Source of the DNA: TMED27 sp050633165
GTDB lineage: Bacteria; Pseudomonadota; Alphaproteobacteria; Micavibrionales; Micavibrionaceae
NCBI GenBank assembly: GCA_050633165.1
Contig: JBOEFZ010000069.1
Coordinates: 1 to 14,056 of the forward strand
DNA length: 14,056 nt
Reading direction: 5' to 3'
The translations under genes were made by a program, and so were the position numbers. The first letter of the stretch is position 1; every line of letters begins with the position of its first letter. The notes beneath the pieces were generated by a model, which was given only the letters and a program-made list of their open reading frames with translations, searched no databases and was not told where the DNA came from. Positions 1 through 4,829 of this stretch are shown here, one piece after another.

Positions 1-109
1 GATTATCGATAAAGACCCTGAACTAGAAGGAGAGCGAGGCAAAACCCTAAAAACCCTCCTCTACCTCTTCGAACGCGATCAGGCATTGAAATATTTGCGA
101 AGCGGCTAA
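1..109 (+). CDS. recG: ATP-dependent DNA helicase RecG, C-terminal end (partial)
   Basis: Reading from base 2, an open frame of 35 codons ends at TAA 107-109. The peptide includes DPELEGERGKTLKTLLYLFE and ends KYLRSG. This matches the end of alphaproteobacterial RecG, where the last segment typically contains a D-P-x-L...RG...LLYLFERD pattern followed by a short basic tail. RecG is a superfamily 2 helicase that remodels stalled replication forks and branched recombination intermediates. Only the last helical segment is visible; the helicase motifs lie outside the window. The call rests on about 35 residues, so it is probable rather than certain. The next gene, fic, lies 111 bp downstream on the same strand. 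Confidence 0.75.
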   Translation, partial: IIDKDPELEGERGKTLKTLLYLFERDQALKYLRSG

Positions 110-175
110 TGATACAACAACCATAAAGACAGCAAAATTATAATTGTAAAAACCTTAAAACCCCTATACAATAAC

Positions 176-205
176 TATAATAAGAGGCAAATTATAACTG
201 TTATA
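176..205 (+). promoter_or_regulatory. Candidate -10 box and dyad operator ahead of fic
   Basis: The AT-rich gap between recG and fic holds a perfect -10 hexamer TATAAT at 176-181, with no convincing -35 box at the usual spacing. A perfect 13-bp dyad, TATAACTGTTATA, lies at 193-205, just downstream of the expected transcription start and 15 bp before the ATG at 221. A second perfect 10-bp palindrome, AATTATAATT, is at 136-145. A dyad at this place could be an operator, but AT-rich DNA produces such palindromes easily and nothing identifies a binding protein. Confidence 0.3.
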
Positions 206-220
206 TAAAGATAAACCATC

Positions 221-1576
221 ATGACCGGCGAAAACATCATCATCGAAAAAGCCCCCAAAACCGCTGCAAGAAGCGAAAGCTTCTTCTTTTGGGCTGAAGA
301 AGAGCACAACATAGACATATCCACCCTCGTCAAAAAAGCCGAAAACCCAAAATACCTGTATTGGAGCGATTTAAAACGCAAATCATGGATACCCGATGGA
401 ATCTCACCACAAACCTTATGGAGCGCCATCCAGCATTCCCGCCAAATTCGCAACCAAAAAACGCCCCTAAAAACACCGGACAACCATCACTTCTCATGGA
501 TAAAATGCGCCCATTACGACCAACTCCTGCATGATATCGACCTCAATATGGGCGGAAAACTCATGGGGCTAGACATCATCCCCGACAGCAAACGCGCCCA
601 TTACATCTCCCAAAGCCTCATCGAAGAATCCATCGCCTCCGCCCAGCTAGAGGGTGCACACACCACCCGCAAACAAGCCGTAAAAATGCTACAAGAAAAG
701 CGCACCCCCGCCGATTTAGGGCAACGCATGATCTATAACAACTACCAAACCATGTGCCTGATCGAAGACACATTAAAGGATCAAGACCTCACACTCGATA
801 TGATCTTCGACCTGCAAACCACCCTCACCAAAAACACGCTAAAAAACCCCGATGAAAGCGGGCGATACCGCCGCGATGACGAAGATATCGTCGTTGCCTC
901 CGCCGATGGCTCGCAAATCGCGCATATCCCGCCCAAAATCGACTTCGTCAAAAACGAAATGAAGCGCCTTGTGGCCTACGCCAATGACACCCTTGAACAA
1001 GACACCTTCACCCACCCGCTTATCAAGGCCATAACCCTACATTTTTGGATCGGCTACCTTCACCCCTTCCCCGACGGAAACGGGCGGCTGGCGCGGGCAT
1101 TATTTTATTGGTACATGCTCAAAAAAGGATATTGGGCCTTTGCCTTCATTCCAATTTCAACACGCATCAAAAAATCCCCGAAACAATATGTCAATGCCTA
1201 TATCTATAGCGAGCAAGACAATAACGACCTGACATATTTCATCGATTACAATTTGCGGCAACTGCAATTAGCCCGCCAAGATTTCATCGATTTCGCAACA
1301 AAAAAGCAAAACGAACACGGCTCGCTCTCCACCCTGTCACGCGCCATGCCAAACATGAACGACAGGCAACTCGGCCTGATGCAATATTTCATCACCCACC
1401 CGAACGAACGCACCAACGTATCGGCGATGCAAAATATCTACAACGTCACCGCCGCCACCGCCGTTAAAGATTTAAAAACAATGCATAATGAAGAACTCTT
1501 AACCAAGGAACGCAGAGGCAAAAACGTCTTTTACTACCCAACCGAAAAGCTGCTCAACGCAACAAACACGGATTAG
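221..1576 (+). CDS. Fic/DOC family protein (probable AMP-transferase), class II
   Basis: The 451-residue protein carries a complete Fic core motif, HPFPDGNGR, at about residues 281-289, with the catalytic histidine and the phosphate-binding anchor intact. Fic enzymes usually transfer AMP from ATP to a hydroxyl side chain of a target protein. Upstream, residues 140-145 (SAQLEG) fit the inhibitory (S/T)xxxE(G/N) motif, with Glu144 as the expected inhibitory glutamate. Because this motif lies N-terminal to the Fic core in the same chain, the protein is class II, self-inhibited, and needs no separate antitoxin. Residues about 375-445 look like a winged-helix domain, as in many longer Fic proteins. 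It starts at ATG 221 without a clear Shine-Dalgarno sequence. It follows recG on the same strand and converges on cysE with an 11-bp gap. Its target is unknown; it could be regulatory rather than a toxin. Confidence 0.92.
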   Translation: MTGENIIIEKAPKTAARSESFFFWAEEEHNIDISTLVKKAENPKYLYWSDLKRKSWIPDGISPQTLWSAIQHSRQIRNQKTPLKTPDNHHFSWIKCAHYDQLLHDIDLNMGGKLMGLDIIPDSKRAHYISQSLIEESIASAQLEGAHTTRKQAVKMLQEKRTPADLGQRMIYNNYQTMCLIEDTLKDQDLTLDMIFDLQTTLTKNTLKNPDESGRYRRDDEDIVVASADGSQIAHIPPKIDFVKNEMKRLVAYANDTLEQDTFTHPLIKAITLHFWIGYLHPFPDGNGRLARALFYWYMLKKGYWAFAFIPISTRIKKSPKQYVNAYIYSEQDNNDLTYFIDYNLRQLQLARQDFIDFATKKQNEHGSLSTLSRAMPNMNDRQLGLMQYFITHPNERTNVSAMQNIYNVTAATAVKDLKTMHNEELLTKERRGKNVFYYPTEKLLNATNTD

Positions 1577-1587
1577 GGGCAGCAGAC

Positions 1588-2286
1588 CTACTCCCCATCC
1601 CCACGCTCCCACGCATCCGCACTAGAGGCTGCATCGGAATCATGCGCGCCGGCCTCCATATTCATGGCCTTTTTCATCCGCGACACATCCACGAGCAACC
1701 CGTCAATCGTGCTCGCCAAATTGTCCATTTCCTTACGGCTCGGCAAGCCATACGCGCCCTTGGCCGTACCGCTCTCACCCTTGCAAATCACACGCGCGGG
1801 AATACCAATCGCGGTGCAGCCATCCGGCACATCATTCGTCACAACCGAATTCGAGCCAACCCGCGCCATCTTCCCAATCGTGATATTACCAAGCACCTGC
1901 GCCCCCGAACCAATCATTGCCCCATCCTCTAACGTCGGATGACGCTTATCACACTTATCGCTCGCACGCCCAACCCCACCGAGCGTAACCCCGTGATAAA
2001 TCGTCACATCATCACCAATCACCGCCGTCTGCCCGATCACAACCCCCGTCCCGTGATCAATAAATAACCGTCGCCCGATGCTGGCCTCGGGATGAATCTC
2101 AATCCCCGTCAAAATTCGTCCAAAATTCGCAAAAAACCGCGCCAACGCAAACAATTTCATCCGCCATAACGCATTCGAAAGCCCATGCCAAACAATCGCA
2201 TGAAACCCGTTATACGCAAAAAACACCTCCCAAAACGTAGGCTTCGCAGGATCCCGCTCCTGAATAGATCGTATCGTCTCAAACAT
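1588..2286 (-). CDS. cysE: Serine O-acetyltransferase (short EpsC-type)
   Basis: This 232-residue protein makes O-acetylserine from serine and acetyl-CoA, the first committed step of cysteine synthesis in the cytoplasm. The C-terminal half is a left-handed beta-helix of hexapeptide repeats. The active-site pattern is clear: IEIHP at 62-66, IDHGTGVVIG at 76-85, GVTLGGVG at 99-106 and RHP at 115-117. His78 aligns with the catalytic His of the family; Glu63 stands where E. coli CysE has Asp, a usual change in the short form. The N-terminal helical domain is short, as in the EpsC/SrpH-type enzymes. The hydrophilic C-terminal tail (about residues 205-232) is rich in Asp, Ala and Ser. It is the last gene of a tight minus-strand run: its ATG is 3 nt after the DUF502 stop, so translation is probably coupled. 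It lies tail to tail with fic, and I see no terminator in the 11-bp gap. Confidence 0.93.
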   Translation of the reverse strand: MFETIRSIQERDPAKPTFWEVFFAYNGFHAIVWHGLSNALWRMKLFALARFFANFGRILTGIEIHPEASIGRRLFIDHGTGVVIGQTAVIGDDVTIYHGVTLGGVGRASDKCDKRHPTLEDGAMIGSGAQVLGNITIGKMARVGSNSVVTNDVPDGCTAIGIPARVICKGESGTAKGAYGLPSRKEMDNLASTIDGLLVDVSRMKKAMNMEAGAHDSDAASSADAWERGDGE

Positions 2287-2289
2287 GCT

Positions 2290-2967
2290 CTATTTCTTCT
2301 TTTTCTTAACAGCCTTAACCTTCGCCGCATCCGGCGTAATAATCCCCGCCGAAACCACCAACTTCACCGCCTCTTCAACACTCATATCAAGGTAAATCAG
2401 CTCTTTTTTCGGCACAAATAACAAATATCCGGAGGTCGGATTAGGCGTTGTCGGCACGAAAACATTAATCGTTTCCACCTTGGTGTTATCCTGAACTTCA
2501 CCCTCCGTACGACCCGTCACAAACCCAATCGACCAAACCCCCTTACGCGGATATTCCATCATCACGGCCTCGCGAAACGCGCTCGATTGGCTCGCCATAA
2601 TCGTTTCAAAAATCTGCTTAATCGCGCCATAAACCGTACGAATAACCGGCATCCGGTCCAAAACATATTCATAAATCCGGATAATAAAGCGCCCAAGAAA
2701 GTTCGTCGCAAACCACCCGACCGTAACAAAAAATGCAATCGCAATAATAAGGCCAAGCCCCGGAATTGCTGTATCTCCGTAATAATTGGTATAAGCATTC
2801 TCAGGAATAAGCCCAACAACATGCGTATCAATAAACGTCAAAAACACATAAGTCAGATAAACCGTAATCGAAATCGGCGCCGTTACCACAATCCCCGTCA
2901 ACAAATACCGACGAACCCGCGCAACAAACCCCGATTTAACAGGCTTTTTTGTAATTTCATCACTCAT
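2290..2967 (-). CDS. DUF502 family membrane protein
   Basis: The protein has 225 residues from the chosen ATG at 2967 (MSDEITKK...). An in-frame ATG at 3006 would add 13 residues but lies inside the preceding gene, and family members usually begin with a short polar segment before the first membrane helix. Two transmembrane segments are visible, about residues 20-43 and 65-92. They are followed by the family's conserved stretch RMPVIRTVYGAIKQIFETI at about 105-123, then a soluble beta-rich domain with VPTTPNPTSGYLLFVP. The C-terminus is a lysine run (KAVKKKKK). DUF502 proteins are widespread inner-membrane proteins without an established biochemical role, and in alphaproteobacteria they often lie near recG, as here. 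The gene sits between the ManC-like gene (13-nt gap) and cysE (3-nt gap). Confidence 0.9.
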   Translation of the reverse strand: MSDEITKKPVKSGFVARVRRYLLTGIVVTAPISITVYLTYVFLTFIDTHVVGLIPENAYTNYYGDTAIPGLGLIIAIAFFVTVGWFATNFLGRFIIRIYEYVLDRMPVIRTVYGAIKQIFETIMASQSSAFREAVMMEYPRKGVWSIGFVTGRTEGEVQDNTKVETINVFVPTTPNPTSGYLLFVPKKELIYLDMSVEEAVKLVVSAGIITPDAAKVKAVKKKKK

Positions 2968-2980
2968 AAAATCATCATGT

Positions 2981-3775
2981 CTAGCGCGCCCACCAAAAGC
3001 AAGCATGTTTTATCAACGCCCGCCAGCTCCCCAAATCCGACCAACCCGAAGCAACCAAAGGCTCACACACCACATTTTCCGCCGCCTCCATCACCGCGCA
3101 ATCAAAGGAAATCGAAGGGCAAGCCCGCCACGCGCCCTCATCCCCATCCGCATAAAACGCCTGAACCGCCGCCAAAACCTCCGGCGCATGCGCGGCAAAC
3201 GCCACCAACAAAACATCCGCCCGCGCCATAAAAATCCCGCTATTCCAAAAATAATCGCCCGAGGCCACATACTCCCGCGCCGCCGCCTTATCCGGCTTCT
3301 CCACAAACCGCTCAAACGCCCCGCCGCTCACCTTAATATACCCATACCCCGTATCCGCACGCGTCGCTGCAACACCAAAGGTCACAATCTCCCCCGCCTT
3401 CGCGGCCTCTTCCCCACGCACCAACGCCGCGCTAAAAACCGCCGGCGCAGCAAACACATGATCACTCGGGCAAATCAACATCACCGCATCCCCACCATGC
3501 AACGCAGCCACCCGCAAAGCCGCCAACGCAATCGCCGCCGCCGTATTCCGCCCCACCGGCTCAAACAAAACCTCCCCTGCAAAATCCCGCCGGATCAATC
3601 CCTCATGCCGCGCATTCCCCACAACAACCGCCCCCTCACAACCAACACGATCCAGAGCACACGCAAACAACGTCTTACCAAACATAATTTTCCGAAATTG
3701 CTTAGGCCGCGCAGCCGTAGACAAAGGCCACAAACGATCACCAATTCCACCGGCAAGTATGATAGGAATCACCAC
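2981..3775 (-). CDS. Mannose-1-phosphate guanylyltransferase-like protein, short form
   Basis: The 264-residue protein is a nucleotidyltransferase of the ManC/GMP type, which makes GDP-mannose from mannose 1-phosphate and GTP. Visible motifs are the nucleotide loop LAGGIGDRLWPLS at 7-19 with PKQF at 24-27, EPVGRNTAAAIALAA at 72-86, PSDH at 103-106, DTGYGYIK at 141-148, FVEKPD at 157-162 and WNSGIF at 177-182. The usual S-D-x-G-S-W motif appears as SDLGSW very near the end, and the chain then stops after ALIKHACFWWAR. Common family members are about 350 residues, or about 470 with a fused isomerase domain, so the C-terminal beta-helix region is missing. The start is GTG at 3775 (or 3772), with AGGGG just before it, 2 nt after the GIY-YIG stop. 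It is GC- and Ala-rich. Activity is uncertain because of the missing C-terminus, and the true sugar substrate could differ. Confidence 0.8.
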   Translation of the reverse strand: MVIPIILAGGIGDRLWPLSTAARPKQFRKIMFGKTLFACALDRVGCEGAVVVGNARHEGLIRRDFAGEVLFEPVGRNTAAAIALAALRVAALHGGDAVMLICPSDHVFAAPAVFSAALVRGEEAAKAGEIVTFGVAATRADTGYGYIKVSGGAFERFVEKPDKAAAREYVASGDYFWNSGIFMARADVLLVAFAAHAPEVLAAVQAFYADGDEGAWRACPSISFDCAVMEAAENVVCEPLVASGWSDLGSWRALIKHACFWWAR

Positions 3776-3777
3776 CC

Positions 3778-4017
3778 CTAAAACCTCTTCTTCGCAAAAG
3801 CACGGCCTGAACGAGTTTTAAGATACGCTTCAAACTCTTTCGCCCGCAAAACATCATCAAAGGCAAAATATGTCCTTATCTTCCAAGGCTTGAATTTATT
3901 CGTATGGATAGAAAAGCCCGAATTATGTTCATACAAACGTTTATCAAGGCATGCTGTCTCACCAATATAAAAGCGATCAGGGTTTTCAAGGCTTTGAAGA
4001 ATATAAACGAAATGCAT
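3778..4017 (-). CDS. GIY-YIG nuclease family protein (UPF0213-like)
   Basis: This 79-residue protein is essentially one GIY-YIG domain. The signature is VYI at 4-6 and YIG at 17-19; Arg27 lies in LDKRLYEHNSG, and an EFE triad at 61-63 supplies the family glutamate. HNSG and SGRAF...KRF are typical of the small stand-alone members, which are usually 80-100 residues. Such proteins are presumed DNA nucleases or DNA-binding proteins, but most have no demonstrated role. ATG 4017 is the only sensible start and has no clear Shine-Dalgarno sequence. The gene begins just after a palindromic element (4030-4159), so its leader, and perhaps its promoter, comes from that element or from read-through of the tRNA. 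Its stop is 2 nt before the ManC-like gene, so it is probably the first gene of the operon ending with cysE. Confidence 0.88.
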   Translation of the reverse strand: MHFVYILQSLENPDRFYIGETACLDKRLYEHNSGFSIHTNKFKPWKIRTYFAFDDVLRAKEFEAYLKTRSGRAFAKKRF

Positions 4018-4029
4018 CTAACAGGTTGC

Positions 4030-4159
4030 CCGTCTTCGTATTTTCGCCTACGCGTTGCTACAACGAAAACACTACGCCGTGGCATTCCGTTTCGCACGCT
4101 TCACCGTGATAAATCACGTCGAAGCTAAATTTTTGCAAAGCAAAAATTAGCGAAGACGG
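4030..4159. repeat. Palindromic element adjoining the tRNA-Lys 3' end
   Basis: A 130-bp block is bounded by perfect 9-bp inverted arms, CCGTCTTCG at 4030-4038 and CGAAGACGG at 4151-4159. It contains further hairpins. One has arms at 4124-4136 and 4140-4151 (12 pairs and one bulged A around an AAA loop). Another is CGTGAT-AA-ATCACG at 4105-4118. A third, small one is GTTG-CTA-CAAC. It ends 1 nt from the CCA of the tRNA gene. Nested palindromes of this kind resemble dispersed non-coding repeats or small non-autonomous elements; only one copy is in the window, so repetition elsewhere is an inference. It may also help end or process the tRNA transcript. Confidence 0.55.
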
Positions 4160-4160
4160 A

Positions 4161-4236
4161 TGGTGATCGCGCAGGGATTTGAACCCTGGACCTACTGATT
4201 AAAAGTCAGTTGCTCTACCAGCTGAGCTACGCGATC
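4161..4236 (-). tRNA. tRNA-Lys (anticodon TTT)
   Basis: On the minus strand the 76-nt gene folds as a standard cloverleaf. The acceptor stem is GATCGCG paired with CGCGATC, followed by discriminator A and an encoded CCA at 4163-4161. The D arm contains GCTCAGCTGGTAGAGC. The anticodon stem ACTGA/TCAGT encloses the loop CTTTTAA, giving anticodon TTT (Lys, AAA/AAG). The variable loop is AGGTC, and the T arm contains GGTTCAAATCC. There is no intron. It has its own promoter at 4276-4304, downstream of coaD on the same strand, and a palindromic element starts immediately after its CCA. Confidence 0.97.
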
Positions 4237-4275
4237 ATTCCAAATATATAAGACATGTCTTTAAAAGACTGGTGG

Positions 4276-4304
4276 AACATATGGTTTTCACGCGGGAAGG
4301 TCAA
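4276..4304 (-). promoter_or_regulatory. Sigma-70-type promoter of tRNA-Lys
   Basis: On the minus strand, TTGACC (4304-4299) and TATGTT (4281-4276) are separated by exactly 17 bp. The -35 box matches the TTGACA consensus at five of six positions and the -10 box keeps its key first T, A and last T. Transcription would begin near 4269, about 33 nt before the tRNA. A 10-bp palindrome, AGACATGTCT (4251-4260), lies in the leader. Confidence 0.6.
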
Positions 4305-4322
4305 GAAAAAATACGCAATAAA

Positions 4323-4829
4323 TCAGGATATATATTTCCGCTTAAGAGCAGCCCCGACTTGCGGCGTAACAAATTCATCAACATCCCCGCCGAGCGAGCA
4401 AATTTCCTTCACAAAAGTTGCCGAAACAAACTGCCAACGATCCGACGCCATAAGGAAAACCGTCTCGATCTCCGGATCAAGCTTTGCATTCATCCCTGTG
4501 AGCTGGAACTCATATTCAAAATCCGAAACCGCCCGCAGCCCGCGAAAAATAATCGCTGCCTCAACATCCCGCGCAAAATGCACAAGCAAATTGCTAAAGC
4601 TCCGCACTTCAATCTCACAGCCCTTCTCATTCATATTCTCGATATCAGCTCTGAGCATCTCCACACGCTCTTCAATGCTAAAAAGCGGCCCCTTACGCGC
4701 GTTATCGGCCACACCGACAACCAGCTTATCCACCATCCGACTCGCCCGCCGAATAAGATGCAGGTGACCTTTGGTCACGGGATCAAACGTGCCGGGATAA
4801 ATACCAATGCGCGGATTCGGATTACTCAT
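4323..4829 (-). CDS. coaD: Pantetheine-phosphate adenylyltransferase (CoaD)
   Basis: The enzyme adenylates 4'-phosphopantetheine with ATP to give dephospho-CoA, the fourth step of coenzyme A synthesis. From ATG 4829 the protein has 168 residues, close to the usual 160-170. It opens with GIYPGTFDPVTKGH at 9-22, holding the (T/H)xGH nucleotidyltransferase motif at residues 19-22. RGLRAVSDFEYE and a VSATFVKEI segment, the counterpart of the ISSTxVR motif, follow further on. A longer frame runs upstream to 4982, but those 51 residues are a shadow of the gyrA end, and the true start is the Met directly before SNPNPRIGIYPG. The start overlaps the gyrA stop by 8 nt (4822-4829), which implies translational coupling with gyrase subunit A. 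tRNA-Lys follows 86 bp downstream with its own promoter. Confidence 0.96.
   Translation of the reverse strand: MSNPNPRIGIYPGTFDPVTKGHLHLIRRASRMVDKLVVGVADNARKGPLFSIEERVEMLRADIENMNEKGCEIEVRSFSNLLVHFARDVEAAIIFRGLRAVSDFEYEFQLTGMNAKLDPEIETVFLMASDRWQFVSATFVKEICSLGGDVDEFVTPQVGAALKRKYIS

Noticed and set aside
110..220. Small antitoxin gene ahead of fic
   Set aside because: No open frame with a start and ribosome binding site fits in the gap, and the internal inhibitory motif makes a separate antitoxin unnecessary.
3005..3781. 258-codon plus-strand frame opposite the guanylyltransferase gene
   Set aside because: The Arg/Pro/His-rich translation mirrors the Ala/Gly-rich real gene on the other strand; it has no domain or ribosome binding site.
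3876..4097. Minus-strand frame starting in the tRNA-adjacent palindrome (SVFVVATRRRKYED...)
   Set aside because: It is in a different frame from the well-supported GIY-YIG gene and derives from the repeat.
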